From Acidobacteriota bacterium (GTDB taxonomy: Bacteria > Acidobacteriota > JAAYUB01): a stretch of DNA of 64,000 nucleotides. The notes under the pieces are model-generated. The model ran no database searches, had not been told where the DNA came from, and saw only the letters and a program-made list of their open reading frames with translations. Below, piece after piece: positions 7,874 to 17,144 of the stretch (the first letter of the stretch is position 1; every line of letters begins with the position of its first letter). The stretch spans positions 65,134 through 129,133 of the forward strand of contig JAAYUB010000026.1 of assembly GCA_012517875.1 (NCBI GenBank). The letters are read 5' to 3'. Both the position numbers and the translations under genes were made by a program.

Positions 7874-9388
7874 TTACTTTTTAAACAAGCCGCCGAAAAG
7901 GCCGCCTCGGGATTTGCGCACACCGGTGATCTCATCGATCTCCTGCAGCGCCACCTTGTTCTCCGGGTCCCAGCGCAGTGCTTCCTGGAAGGCGGCCACC
8001 GCCTTGTTGGCCAGATGCGCCTCTTTGTAAAGCCGGCCGAGATGGAGGTAGGTGTTGACGTTCATCGGGTTGATCTCGATCGAACGGAGGAAATGCTTTT
8101 CCGCTTCCTTGCGGAACTGGGGTACCTTCGACATGGCGTATCCCAAGTAGGCATTATACTCGGCGTTGTCTGGCTTGATCTGTACTGAGCGGCGCAGAAA
8201 CGAGATGGCTTCCGCGTACTTCTGCAACTGGATCAGGTTCCGGCCCTGGTGAAAATTGTCGAGCGCGATCTGGTCCATCTCCTGCGGTCGGGGGCCGGCC
8301 TTGGCCATCGAAGCAACGGTCGGCTTCAATTCAGACGTGCTGCACTCGGTGTCGTAATTCTGCTTTCGCTGCGGATCCTTCAGGACATCGTAGGCGGTGT
8401 TGAATAGATTGAGTACGTCTTCCAGAATGCGATTAATGTCTTCAGACCCGTATTTCCGGTATTTATCCGGATGGTATTTTTTGGCGAGAGCGTAGTAGTT
8501 GGTTTTTAATCGTGACGCGGTGAAATCATCACGGGTCATGCTGAAGATTTCGTAGTAATCCTTGTTGTCCAGCTCCTCGCGGTACTCACGAATCTCCTTT
8601 AGGATGGCCGAAATATCGTTTTCGGTGATCATCACCTCGGCCGGCTGAGTGGGCAGCACGGGTGGCGGCGGCACCGCCGGCAAGCGGCTTTCCTCCTCGA
8701 TGAAGCCCAGGGCGCGGAAGACAGCGACCAGTTCAAACACCTGCTCCGGCGGCAGCTGGCCCTCCCGCGCGATCGATTCGGGCGTGAGGCGACCCTTGAT
8801 TCGGCTCAGAATATTGCCTTCTCGGGCATTGAGGGGCAGATGGCGAAGGACGGTCATCTTGCTGGAATCCAGCACAAACAGACGATCTTTTTTTTCCCGG
8901 ATTTCACGGATCTGGTCGTCAGGTGGCGCGAGTCGGAGCAGGTGCAGTTTCAGTTCGGCGAGGGGCAGCGGTTTTTTGCCAGAGGGGCGGCTGCCAGAAT
9001 CGCGGGTGCTGATCTTAAAACTGAGAGTCGGCCATTCGAGCAGCGCATGGATCATTCGGGAGAGCTGCAGTGAAAAAATCTTGCGTACCTGATTGGCGTC
9101 CAGTTTGAGCTCGGCGATGAGCGCGTCATCCATCTGCCAGGGTTTGGCGTCACTCGCCGTAGCCTTCTTGAGGTCAGACGGTGCGATCAGCTTGTTCATC
9201 AGCAGCAGGGCGCCGTACTTCTCGGTGATCTCCGTGCTGTCGAGGTGGAGGATCTCCTCACCGCTGATGTCGATGCTTTTCCAGGAATCACCATGGCTGA
9301 AGATGATCCGAACTTCGGCGGACTTTGCCGTCGCTTTCTGGATGACTTCAAGGATTTTCGCCGCCAGGACAGCCTTGCGGTCTTTCAT
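7874..9388 (-). CDS. J-domain and TPR protein with DUF4388/PATAN-like N-terminus
   Basis: 504 residues. The N-terminal ~200 residues resemble the DUF4388 (PATAN) fold: alpha/beta, with blocks such as GALLLMNKLIAPSDL and a winged-helix-like SRIKGRLTPESIAREGQLPPEQV. A J domain follows at about 275-340, with the HPD motif in KKYHPDKY near 302, so it can stimulate an Hsp70 ATPase. The C-terminal third is TPR repeats (AISFLRRSVQIKPDNAEYNAYLGYA and two more). The tail is GGLFGGLFKK. Start chosen at ATG 9388, with AAGGGG 7 nt upstream; a GTG at 9394 is in frame but too close. The architecture is one I associate with Acidobacteriota and deltaproteobacteria. Client unknown. Confidence 0.8.
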   Translation of the reverse strand: MKDRKAVLAAKILEVIQKATAKSAEVRIIFSHGDSWKSIDISGEEILHLDSTEITEKYGALLLMNKLIAPSDLKKATASDAKPWQMDDALIAELKLDANQVRKIFSLQLSRMIHALLEWPTLSFKISTRDSGSRPSGKKPLPLAELKLHLLRLAPPDDQIREIREKKDRLFVLDSSKMTVLRHLPLNAREGNILSRIKGRLTPESIAREGQLPPEQVFELVAVFRALGFIEEESRLPAVPPPPVLPTQPAEVMITENDISAILKEIREYREELDNKDYYEIFSMTRDDFTASRLKTNYYALAKKYHPDKYRKYGSEDINRILEDVLNLFNTAYDVLKDPQRKQNYDTECSTSELKPTVASMAKAGPRPQEMDQIALDNFHQGRNLIQLQKYAEAISFLRRSVQIKPDNAEYNAYLGYAMSKVPQFRKEAEKHFLRSIEINPMNVNTYLHLGRLYKEAHLANKAVAAFQEALRWDPENKVALQEIDEITGVRKSRGGLFGGLFKK

Positions 9389-9508
9389 CGGCACACCCCT
9401 TCACCGGACCTCAATGTAACACAACCGGCAGGCGAAAGGAAAAATTTTTCTCTAGAGGCGACGGAACGCGCCGTTCACGATACAATAAGGATTCGGTGAC
9501 GGCACGTT

Positions 9509-10948
9509 ATGGTGAAAAGGACACGCGGCATCATGCACCTTCGACCAAACTTCTGGGTTGTTCTGATTGTCGGCGCCTCCCTGATGGCTGGTGCACCCGG
9601 ATTGCGGGCAGCCGACCGACCGATGGCCGACCGGCTGATTGTTGCGGACCATGTCGTGACCATGAACCCGGACATGGCCGTTTGGGAACCCGGAGCGGTT
9701 GCAATCCGCGGCGGCTCCATTGTTGCGGTCGGGGAGCCGGAAACGGTCCGCCGGCAGGTGCGGGCTCGCCGGACGGAGCAAATGGGCAACCGATGGATCA
9801 TGCCCGGGCTGGTCAATCTGCACGCGCATATCGCCATGACTCCCATGCGGGGCGTGGCGGATGACATGGAGCTGATGACATGGCTCCGCCGGTACATCTT
9901 TCCGCTAGAAGCCCGGCTGGTCAACGCACGCTTCGTCTATGAAGCGAGCCTGCTCGGTTGCGCCGAAATGATCAGCCGCGGGACGACGACGGTCGTTGAC
10001 ATGTATTATTTTGAGGATGACGTCGCGCGGGCAGTCCGTGAGGCCGGCCTGCGGGGCTGGTTGGGCCAGACCATCATCGATTTCAAGGCGCCCGACTGCG
10101 ACACGCCGGCCGAGGCGCTCCAGTACACGGAGGCGACAATACGGCGCTGGCAGGCTGATCCGCTGGTCCGGGTGATCCCCGCTCCCCACTCCTGCTACAC
10201 CTGTTCGCCGGAAACGCTCCGCCTGGCCGGCGAACTGGCCGTGCGGTTCAACTCGCTGTTGACCTATCATCTGGCGGAGAGCGCCAACGAAGAGGCCGAC
10301 ATTCGGAAGCGCTACAATGCGCGCCCGGTGGAGCACGCCGCGCGGATGGGTTTGTTGGGAAAAGGCCGGCTGGCCGCCCATTGCGTGCACCTCACCTCGG
10401 CTGACCTGGATCTCATCCAGAGCAGCGGAACGGCGGTGGCGCACAATCCCGACAGTAATTTGAAACTGGCTTCCGGGATCGCTCCAATTCCCGAAATCCG
10501 CCGGCGCGGCATCCCCGTGGGTCTTGGCACCGATGGCGCCGCCAGCAACAACCGGTTGGACCTGTTCGCGGCGATGGATCTGACGGCGAAGATACACAAA
10601 CAGAGGGAAAACGATCCAACGGTCATGCCGGCGCGGGACGTTGTCCGGATGGCGACCATCGAGGGTGCGGCGGCGATCAGCGCGGACAAACAGATCGGAT
10701 CGCTGGAACCCGGCAAGCAGGCGGACCTGATCGTCCTGGATCTGAGCGGACCGCTGTACGAACCGGTACACAATATTTATTCCCACCTGGTTTACGTCGC
10801 CCACGGCGAGGCGGTCACCGGTACCATGGTGGCCGGTCGGTGGCTGATGAAAGACCGCCGACTGCTGACCCTCGAGCCGAAGCGGCTCGCTCGTCTGGCG
10901 GCCGGGCTCCGCAGGGAAATCCGGGGCATCACGGACGGGCAGCCATGA
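9509..10948 (+). CDS. exported amidohydrolase, MTA/SAH deaminase-like
   Basis: Amidohydrolase-superfamily deaminase, closest by motif to 5-methylthioadenosine/S-adenosylhomocysteine deaminase (TrzN/AtzB group). Metal ligands seen: the HxH in NLHAHIAMT, the His in LTYHLAES, the His in AHCVHL and the Asp in GLGTDGAASNNRLDLF. The LRGxADD...WL..YIFPxE block typical of MtaD is present as MRGVADDMELMTWLRRYIFPLE. Unusually, residues 10-35 form a clear Sec signal peptide with a GLRAAD cleavage site, so the enzyme should be periplasmic. The start is uncertain: ATG 9509 or ATG 9533. Its stop overlaps the deoB start by four bases (ATGA), so the two are translationally coupled. The exact substrate could be another purine. 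Confidence 0.82.
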   Translation: MVKRTRGIMHLRPNFWVVLIVGASLMAGAPGLRAADRPMADRLIVADHVVTMNPDMAVWEPGAVAIRGGSIVAVGEPETVRRQVRARRTEQMGNRWIMPGLVNLHAHIAMTPMRGVADDMELMTWLRRYIFPLEARLVNARFVYEASLLGCAEMISRGTTTVVDMYYFEDDVARAVREAGLRGWLGQTIIDFKAPDCDTPAEALQYTEATIRRWQADPLVRVIPAPHSCYTCSPETLRLAGELAVRFNSLLTYHLAESANEEADIRKRYNARPVEHAARMGLLGKGRLAAHCVHLTSADLDLIQSSGTAVAHNPDSNLKLASGIAPIPEIRRRGIPVGLGTDGAASNNRLDLFAAMDLTAKIHKQRENDPTVMPARDVVRMATIEGAAAISADKQIGSLEPGKQADLIVLDLSGPLYEPVHNIYSHLVYVAHGEAVTGTMVAGRWLMKDRRLLTLEPKRLARLAAGLRREIRGITDGQP

Positions 10949-12123
10949 GATTCCGACGCATGATTCTGATCGTGGCCGATTCCGCGGGCATCGGGGCGAT
11001 GCCCGACGCCGACCGATGGGGCGACGCCGGTTCGGACACCATCGGCCACACCCTGGCGGCCACCGGGGTTTACCTGCCGAACCTGCATCGCCTGGGTTTG
11101 GGCAACATCGCGTCGCTGGCGGGCCACCCCCCCTTGAACAACACCACGGCGCTTCACGGCAAGGCGGCTACGGCCTCACAGGGCAAAGACACGACGGTGG
11201 GTCACTGGGAGATGGCGGGCATCATAACCGAACAACCGTTTCCCACTTATCCCGACGGCTTTCCGCCGGAAGTGGTTGTCGCCTTTGAAGAGCGGGTGGG
11301 CCGGCGGGTGTTGGGCAACTATCCGGCATCGGGCACCGAGATCATCCAACAATTGGGAGCCGAACACCTGCGCACCGGCAACCCGATTCTGTACACGTCG
11401 GCCGACAGCGTGTTTCAACTGGCGGCTCATGAGGCCGTCATCCCGCTGGAACAACTGTATGACATGTGCCTTGCAGCCCGGGAATTGCTCCAGGGGCGAC
11501 ACAGGGTTGCACGGGTGATCGCCCGACCGTTCATCGGCGAGTCGGGGGCCTTCACCCGGACCACGAACCGGAAGGATTTCGCGGTTCCTCCGCCTGAACC
11601 CAACCTGCTGAGCGAATTGTCGTCGGCGGGGCGGTCGCTCATTTCCATCGGCAAGATCGCGTCGATTTTCGCCTGGCGTCACACGGGGCAGGAGATCAAA
11701 ACGAAGACCAACGCCGAAGGAATTCGGATCACACGCGAGTTGATCGCCGCAGGCAGCGGGGAGGTGATCCTGACCAACCTGGTGGATTTTGACATGCTGT
11801 ACGGCCACCGGAACGACGCCGCCGGTTATGCCGCCGCCTTGGTGGAGTTGGATCACGCCCTACCGGGTTGGATGGCCGCCATGGGGTCCGGCGATTGTCT
11901 GTTGCTTACGGCGGATCATGGTTGTGACCCGACTACGACGTCCACCGATCACAGCCGGGAGTATGTGCCCCTGCTGGGATGGTCCACCGGTCTGACGCAC
12001 GGCTCGGATATCGGTCTGCGCTCCAGCCTGGCCGATGTGGGCCAGACCATCGCCGAGAATTTCGGCTTCACCCTGCCGGCGGGGCAGAGTTTCTTGAGTG
12101 CATTTGGCTCCGGGCAGGGCTAA
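10945..12123 (+). CDS. deoB: phosphopentomutase
   Basis: Mn-dependent alkaline-phosphatase-fold mutase that interconverts (deoxy)ribose 1-phosphate and 5-phosphate in nucleoside salvage. 392 residues. Metal-site motifs: VADSAGIGAMPDADRWGDAGSDT at the N-terminus, GKDTTVGHWEM, the DFDMLYGHRND block and TADHGCDPTTTSTDHSRE. Start ATG 10945, inside the ATGA overlap with the deaminase gene, which supports a joint role in nucleoside breakdown. Its stop overlaps by four bases the stop of the convergent minus-strand gene. Confidence 0.96.
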   Translation: MRFRRMILIVADSAGIGAMPDADRWGDAGSDTIGHTLAATGVYLPNLHRLGLGNIASLAGHPPLNNTTALHGKAATASQGKDTTVGHWEMAGIITEQPFPTYPDGFPPEVVVAFEERVGRRVLGNYPASGTEIIQQLGAEHLRTGNPILYTSADSVFQLAAHEAVIPLEQLYDMCLAARELLQGRHRVARVIARPFIGESGAFTRTTNRKDFAVPPPEPNLLSELSSAGRSLISIGKIASIFAWRHTGQEIKTKTNAEGIRITRELIAAGSGEVILTNLVDFDMLYGHRNDAAGYAAALVELDHALPGWMAAMGSGDCLLLTADHGCDPTTTSTDHSREYVPLLGWSTGLTHGSDIGLRSSLADVGQTIAENFGFTLPAGQSFLSAFGSGQG

Positions 12124-13931
12124 AACGCGCTCTCGTTCCGGAGCTGTAGGTCCTGGATGCTGCCGTCGACTTTCTGAACCTGGAGCGAGACGCTCTGACC
12201 CGGCAGCATGTTCAGAAACCCGTATACCCGATCGAACACGATCTGCTCGCCGGGGTACCCCATCAGTTGGATGATGATATCTCCGGGTTCGATCCCGACT
12301 TTCGCCGCTGGCAAGCCCGGCACCACCCGCTGCACCACCAGTTTACCGCCCGATCTGACCGGATACAATCCGGCGGCATTGAATGTATCCGCCTCGCGGG
12401 AAGCGGTGGTGGGTTCGAAGTAAGCTGTTTGGCCGGGAATGTCGAGATGGATGGAGAAACGTCGAAGCAGGCCGCTGCCCAGCCAGCCGACCTGGCGGCG
12501 CCCACCGGGGTAGGTGTCGGGAAACTGGACCAGATGGGCGAGCGGCGCTTCGACCGTCTGGCCACCCAGGCTCAGTGCACCGAGGAGCACGACCGTTTCC
12601 GGGAAGCCGAATCCCAGACCAACGGTGAAGGCCTCGGCCGACGGACCCTGACGACGAAGGAGCCCGCGTGCAGTCTCGCTGGCAGCGCTGAAACCGACGG
12701 ATTCGCCGCTGGATGTGGACAGCTCCATGGCTGTTTCCACCCCGTTGAGCGTGGCGATCACGGCCAGCGAGCCGCCGGTGGTGAGAAGCGGCACTCGCGC
12801 CCATTGCTGTTCCGGAGAAAACCCTCGCGTGGATGTAATCCGGAACGATTCGGTGGTCAAGTCCAGGCTGATGGTTTGCTGATGGAAGAAGTCGGCTCCG
12901 AGGATGCCGTGGACGGGCAACTGGATGTTGGTGCTGGCGGGGATCATGTTGGCGGCCAGAAACAGCTTGTTGCGGTACTCGACCTCGCGCAACAACACCG
13001 TGGGTAGGCGCACGAACGCCAGATCACCGAGCGGATACCGGACGGCGGCCGTGCGACGACCCTGCGGGGTAAAACCCAACTGGGTGGCGATGCTACGGTC
13101 GATGACCGAGAACGGCAGGGCGGTGTCGATCAGGAACGTGAGGGCTGGCGAGTTGCCAATCCAGCACTTGATCAGCGGCAGGCCGAAATAGCGCTGAAGA
13201 GGCAGCCGGACCGAGGACCGTTCAGGCAAATTGCTGTCCGGTGGAGCCGGCGCGATGTTGAAGAACGAGCCGTCCACACCCCGGTTGACCTCACACTGGG
13301 TGAATGTGTAAATCGCCGGATTGATCGATTCCTCGCGTAACCGCCCGGGCAGCAGCAGGCCATCCCACTGGCGGTACGATTCGATCTGCATAACCACACC
13401 CAGCCCGTCCGATCCGGTGAAGGCGAAGCTGCGAATAAGAAAGGTGGCGGCGTCGAAGACCACCCGGATCGGAACCCCTTCGGCAGTGAGCAAGGTGGCG
13501 CCCACTTCGCCTTCGACCTCACGGATGTCGGTGGGCTGGGCGACGCCAGGATTCAGGTACTGATAACCGAGGATGAACTGGAGGGCACGCAGGTGGAACA
13601 GGTCGCCCCTGACGGCGGTGCGATGCCAGCCGGTCATCTCGAGCAATTCCACATCCTTGCCGCGCGCAACCCAGCGCTCCGAGAACAGGGAAAATTCGTG
13701 GGCGACGGCGAAGCGGTCGGGAAAGGAGACAAAAACACCGACATCGCCCTGCAGGCCGTATTTCTCGAGCTGCCCCACCATCCGGATGGTGGACAAATTG
13801 AAGAGGAGTTCCTGATTCGTCGACAGCGCCTGCCGATGCCGCTGAACCAGCTCCTGGGGTGTTATTGCCAGGCCGGTCGCGAACAGACCGAGCGACAACA
13901 GGCAAACGAAGAACACTGTTCGTTTCATCAT
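12120..13931 (-). CDS. exported retropepsin-like aspartyl protease with C-terminal PDZ domain
   Basis: 603 residues with a signal peptide (about residues 1-22, ending GLAITP). Residues ~25-245 look like an outer-membrane-lipoprotein-sorting-type beta fold. A retropepsin-like unit follows, with FLIDTALPFSVID near 264-276: the catalytic D-T-G is D-T-A. A second half repeats the fold (VIATLNGVETAMELSTSSGESVGFSA), but the catalytic Asp position is Ser. A PDZ domain at ~510-600 contains PAAKVGIEPGDIIIQLMGYP. Family members need one D per subunit as a dimer or two in a single chain, so activity with one non-canonical site is uncertain. Monocistronic, minus strand. Confidence 0.75.
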   Translation of the reverse strand: MMKRTVFFVCLLSLGLFATGLAITPQELVQRHRQALSTNQELLFNLSTIRMVGQLEKYGLQGDVGVFVSFPDRFAVAHEFSLFSERWVARGKDVELLEMTGWHRTAVRGDLFHLRALQFILGYQYLNPGVAQPTDIREVEGEVGATLLTAEGVPIRVVFDAATFLIRSFAFTGSDGLGVVMQIESYRQWDGLLLPGRLREESINPAIYTFTQCEVNRGVDGSFFNIAPAPPDSNLPERSSVRLPLQRYFGLPLIKCWIGNSPALTFLIDTALPFSVIDRSIATQLGFTPQGRRTAAVRYPLGDLAFVRLPTVLLREVEYRNKLFLAANMIPASTNIQLPVHGILGADFFHQQTISLDLTTESFRITSTRGFSPEQQWARVPLLTTGGSLAVIATLNGVETAMELSTSSGESVGFSAASETARGLLRRQGPSAEAFTVGLGFGFPETVVLLGALSLGGQTVEAPLAHLVQFPDTYPGGRRQVGWLGSGLLRRFSIHLDIPGQTAYFEPTTASREADTFNAAGLYPVRSGGKLVVQRVVPGLPAAKVGIEPGDIIIQLMGYPGEQIVFDRVYGFLNMLPGQSVSLQVQKVDGSIQDLQLRNESAF

Positions 13932-14164
13932 CGACTCCTTATTGGACGCCTCGCGGGTCAGGCGTTTGATGTTCAGATGGCTGGATCGGACGGCAGAGAC
14001 CGCATGGTCTCCCGAGATCCTCGATTGGGAGATTGGATTTCCGTTCTGGCGAAAAGGTGCATCCGCATGTTGTTTTTTTTATATCAGAACGGCCCGGGAG
14101 ATAGCAAGGCTTCTTTCCGTTACGCGGCTGCGCCAAGCGGTGGGAAGCGGGTGGGGCCGGATGG

Positions 14165-14902
14165 TCAGGGTGCGGGCGGGGCGGTAATTTCCATCTGAAG
14201 CTGTTCCGTTCCTCCCAGTATCTCGTCCAGGCGGAACGTGATCCCGGCGAATGAGTCCATTTCCCACGGCAGGTAAAAATACAACAGTCCAGTGGCGGTC
14301 TGGCCCGGTTTCAGATAAGAGGCACTGAATTCTTTTCCAAACAACGCCAGAATGAATTTCTGCAGGCTGATCGGAGAGGTTTTGTCCTTGGTTCCGCCTA
14401 GATCCACCATCACACCCGATGAGTGGGTCGGATTCACCACCACCTGGCCGTCTCGGTACACCGGACCAGGGGTGGCCGTATGGACTCGCGAATTCCGGCC
14501 GGGGTCAGAATCGGAGAAAATCTGCTGGGGAGAAATGTAAACCTGAGGGGCGAGTTCTTCCGCGTGCACGCGTCTGACCCGCTGGTCTTCCCCTTGCAGA
14601 TGCAGCCAAACCTCGTCAAGGTAAAGACTTTGCGGTAGAGTACCGGTGTTGGTCACTGTCAGGTCAACCACCAGAATCCGCTTCTCCAGAGCGGGAAACG
14701 GCTGCAGGGTTTCGTGCCAGGTTTTACCCAGGTGGAAATCGGCTTTGATGGCCAACGTCGATAGACTGGCTTTGCGCGTCACCGCTGGGATCAGTTCGTG
14801 CGTCTCGCCCTGGGCCGATACGGGGGCAAGCCAAAGCCACACCGGCAGCAGGCTGATGACGGTGGAGCGTAAAATGCGTGTCAGTGCGATCATGAAATTC
14901 AC
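14165..14902 (-). CDS. exported protein of unknown function
   Basis: 245 residues with a signal peptide (SLLPVWLWLAPVSAQGE). The body is beta-rich and contains the phrase ILVVDLTVTNTGTLPQSLYLDEVWL followed by GQTATGLLYFYLP. These are typical of DUF4352-like immunoglobulin-fold extracellular domains, in which an N-terminal strand carries V-x-L-x-V-x-N and a late strand carries PG-x-x-x-x-G. I assign no function. The start is GTG 14902 or the in-frame ATG 14893; no clear ribosome site decides. Ends about 230 bp before the protease gene on the same strand. The gap 13932-14164 holds no gene I can support. Confidence 0.6.
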   Translation of the reverse strand: MNFMIALTRILRSTVISLLPVWLWLAPVSAQGETHELIPAVTRKASLSTLAIKADFHLGKTWHETLQPFPALEKRILVVDLTVTNTGTLPQSLYLDEVWLHLQGEDQRVRRVHAEELAPQVYISPQQIFSDSDPGRNSRVHTATPGPVYRDGQVVVNPTHSSGVMVDLGGTKDKTSPISLQKFILALFGKEFSASYLKPGQTATGLLYFYLPWEMDSFAGITFRLDEILGGTEQLQMEITAPPAP

Positions 14903-14935
14903 AAGCTATTAGACGGTAGCAGCGGGTGAAAAGTT

Positions 14936-15769
14936 TTACGGAATCGTTCCGAGGTTCGGCTCCCAGGCGGGCGAGAATCCGGAAATCAATCGGCGGCTAA
15001 GCTGGATGGCGTTCACGACCGCCTTGCCCCGATAGTGATTGTTTGTCACGATATAGACGTGGTCCGCCTCGCTCCCCAAAGCTTCTGCTGTTGCCGCCAA
15101 CGCGGCAACTTCGGCTTCGCTGTACAGATAGTTATAGCGCTGAGCAACACCGGCGTCAGGGCAGAACCAGTCCGCCTGGTTCCGGCCGTGCAGGCGCAGG
15201 TAGGCGCTCGAGGCCGTGACTCGGGCGGTCAGTCCAAGCGAGTCGCCGATGACTGGCTGGTCAATGTTGCAGAACATGACTGCCCGGGAGCGCAGATATT
15301 CAAAAAAAGCATCCTGATCCCAGCTTCCATGACGGACCTCCACCGCCAGCGGAAATCCTTCAAAGGCGTCCAGGACTCGACGGAGAAAGATTTTTTCCAG
15401 ACGCCCGCAGCGAAAAGACCAGGGGAATTGGAGGAGCAATCCGCCCAAGCGGCCTTCGCTGTGCAACGGCGCCATGGCATTGCGGCAGTCAGCTACGACG
15501 TCCGGATCCAGCCGCCGTGCATGGGTGATGCCCTGGAACACTTTCGCGGTGAAACGGAATGCCGGGCGGTCACTTACAGCGCGCAGCCAGCGCGCCGTCA
15601 TCGCCGGTGACGGGATGCGGTAAAAACTGGTGTTGATTTCCACCAAATCGAATTGACGGGCGAGCCAGGGTAACTGCTGCCGGCGCCGGACAATATCCGG
15701 CGGGTATACGGTTCCGGCCCAATCGGCATAACTCCAACCGGCCGGACCGATGAAAAAGCGGGCCGCCAT
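14936..15769 (-). CDS. DUF72 family protein (YecE-like TIM barrel)
   Basis: 277 residues that match DUF72 along their length. The start reads FFIGPAGWSYADWAGTVYP, then VEINTSFYRIPSPAMTARW, FRFTAKVFQGITHARRLD, LLLQFPWSF, AVEVRHGSW and the C-terminal HVYIVTNNHYRGKAVVNA. The fold is a TIM barrel; no enzymatic activity is established for the family. Start ATG 15769. The upstream gene on the plus strand is divergent, with a strong promoter in between. Confidence 0.92.
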   Translation of the reverse strand: MAARFFIGPAGWSYADWAGTVYPPDIVRRRQQLPWLARQFDLVEINTSFYRIPSPAMTARWLRAVSDRPAFRFTAKVFQGITHARRLDPDVVADCRNAMAPLHSEGRLGGLLLQFPWSFRCGRLEKIFLRRVLDAFEGFPLAVEVRHGSWDQDAFFEYLRSRAVMFCNIDQPVIGDSLGLTARVTASSAYLRLHGRNQADWFCPDAGVAQRYNYLYSEAEVAALAATAEALGSEADHVYIVTNNHYRGKAVVNAIQLSRRLISGFSPAWEPNLGTIP

Positions 15770-15801
15770 GCAACCATTCTAACACGGGGTTCGGGACAAA
15801 C

Positions 15802-15829
15802 TTGCAATTGGGAGGGTCGATGATATAAT
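15802..15829 (+). promoter_or_regulatory. promoter of the YitT-family gene
   Basis: TTGCAA (4/6), a 16-bp spacer and a perfect TATAAT, 30 bp before the ATG at 15860. Confidence 0.65.
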
Positions 15830-15859
15830 CCGGCCCTCATTTCAGCGGGGGATGCATTC

Positions 15860-16762
15860 ATGGTAGCGAAGACACTGATCAAAATGGGCCGGATGCAGCC
15901 GGTCGTGGATTATGCGGCGATCATCTTCGGCTGTTTTTTGGTGGCCTTGGGCCTGGACCTGTTTCTGATTCCGAACCGGATCACCGCTGGAGGCGTCAGC
16001 GGGATCTCCACGATTCTTTTTCATTTGTTGGGTGTTCCGGTGGGCTTGTCCATGCTGGGATTTAACAGCTTGTTGTTCCTGATCGCCTTGATGACCCTGG
16101 GACGGGAGTTCGGGCTGCGCTCGGCCGTCGCTACCGTGGCGCTGTCGTTCATGGTGGACGGGATCTATTTTGTAGCGCCCTTGCTGGGTACGGCACCTGA
16201 TCTGGCCGAGCGGGGCATCACTCAAAACGTCCTGCTGGCCACAATCTTCGGCGACATCTTGACCGGTGCGGGGATGGCGCTGGTCTTCCTGAAAAATTCC
16301 TCCACCGGCGGAACCGATATCCTGGCTCGCATCCTCAACAAATACACCGAAATTACAATCGGGCGCAGCCTCATGATGATCGATGCCCTGGTCACGGTGG
16401 GGGCGGGATTCGTATTCGGAGCGGAGATGGCCATGTTCGCCATCATTGCCATATTTGTCAACTCGAAGACCATCGACTTCCTGATCCAAGGCATGAACCA
16501 GGGGAAGAAGTTCCTCATCATCAGCCGGAAGTACCGTGAGATAGCCGATGATATTATCCGGGTGATGGGACGGGGCGCCACCCTGCTCAACGGCGTCGGG
16601 GCGTTTTCCGGCGAAGACCGGCCCATCATTCTCGTCGTGATCCGGCCACGCGAGCTACCCCGCCTGAAGAGTATCGTCCGTGATCACGACCCCGATGCGT
16701 TCGTGATGGTGAGCGAGGTGTACGAAATTATGGGTGAAGGATTCCGGCGGGCCTCACTCTAA
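15860..16762 (+). CDS. YitT family integral membrane protein (DUF161 + DUF2179)
   Basis: 300 residues. Five to six membrane segments in residues 15-205, with the family's loops FLIPNRITAGGVSGIST and FLKNSSTGGTDILARIL. A cytoplasmic DUF2179 domain follows (about 215-295), with RGATLLNGVGAFSGEDRPIILVVI and the conserved D-P-D-A-F at D(H)DPDAFVMV. Substrate unknown; the family is annotated as permease-like without proof. Monocistronic, or followed by the small gene at 16827, which has its own promoter. Confidence 0.92.
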   Translation: MVAKTLIKMGRMQPVVDYAAIIFGCFLVALGLDLFLIPNRITAGGVSGISTILFHLLGVPVGLSMLGFNSLLFLIALMTLGREFGLRSAVATVALSFMVDGIYFVAPLLGTAPDLAERGITQNVLLATIFGDILTGAGMALVFLKNSSTGGTDILARILNKYTEITIGRSLMMIDALVTVGAGFVFGAEMAMFAIIAIFVNSKTIDFLIQGMNQGKKFLIISRKYREIADDIIRVMGRGATLLNGVGAFSGEDRPIILVVIRPRELPRLKSIVRDHDPDAFVMVSEVYEIMGEGFRRASL

Positions 16763-16767
16763 AGTGC

Positions 16768-16796
16768 TTGGCGGGTCATCCACCCTCCATTACAAT
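16768..16796 (+). promoter_or_regulatory. promoter of the 105-residue gene at 16827
   Basis: TTGGCG (4/6), a 17-bp spacer and TACAAT (5/6), ending 30 bp before the ATG. Confidence 0.5.
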
Positions 16797-16826
16797 AAGC
16801 ACAAACGGTCCCAAGGAGGGCGCAAC

Positions 16827-17144
16827 ATGGACATCCTCACGCTCCAACAGCTTGTCGGCGGCTTTGTCTATATTGGGTTTACGGAAAGTCTGGTGATCGC
16901 CGGTTATGAACCACCCGGCCCGACTCGTCTGATCTTCGTCAAACTAACCGGCGTCGATGATCACGGTATCTTTTTCGAGCACGACAAGTTTCCGCTGACC
17001 AACAAGCGGACGGGCGAGGTGGAGTTGTCCAAGACCCAGGTGTTCGTCCCGTTCACCAAAATCTCTCATCTGAGCGCGTTCCCGGACATTCCGGATTTCA
17101 GCGCCTACGAACCCACCACTGAGCCGGTCACGTTCCTAACTTAA
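16827..17144 (+). CDS. small cytoplasmic protein of unknown function
   Basis: 105 residues, start ATG 16827 after a strong AAGGAGG site. Beta-rich; recognisable phrases are FVYIGFTESLVIAGYEPPGPTRLIFVKLTGVDDHGIFFEHDKFP and TQVFVPFTKISHLSAFPDIPDFSAYEP. No signal peptide or membrane segment. The alternation of hydrophobic strands with a central turn could be an Sm-like or SH3-like barrel, but I do not recognise the family. Its 3' end overlaps the convergent histidine kinase gene by nine bases. Confidence 0.72.
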   Translation: MDILTLQQLVGGFVYIGFTESLVIAGYEPPGPTRLIFVKLTGVDDHGIFFEHDKFPLTNKRTGEVELSKTQVFVPFTKISHLSAFPDIPDFSAYEPTTEPVTFLT

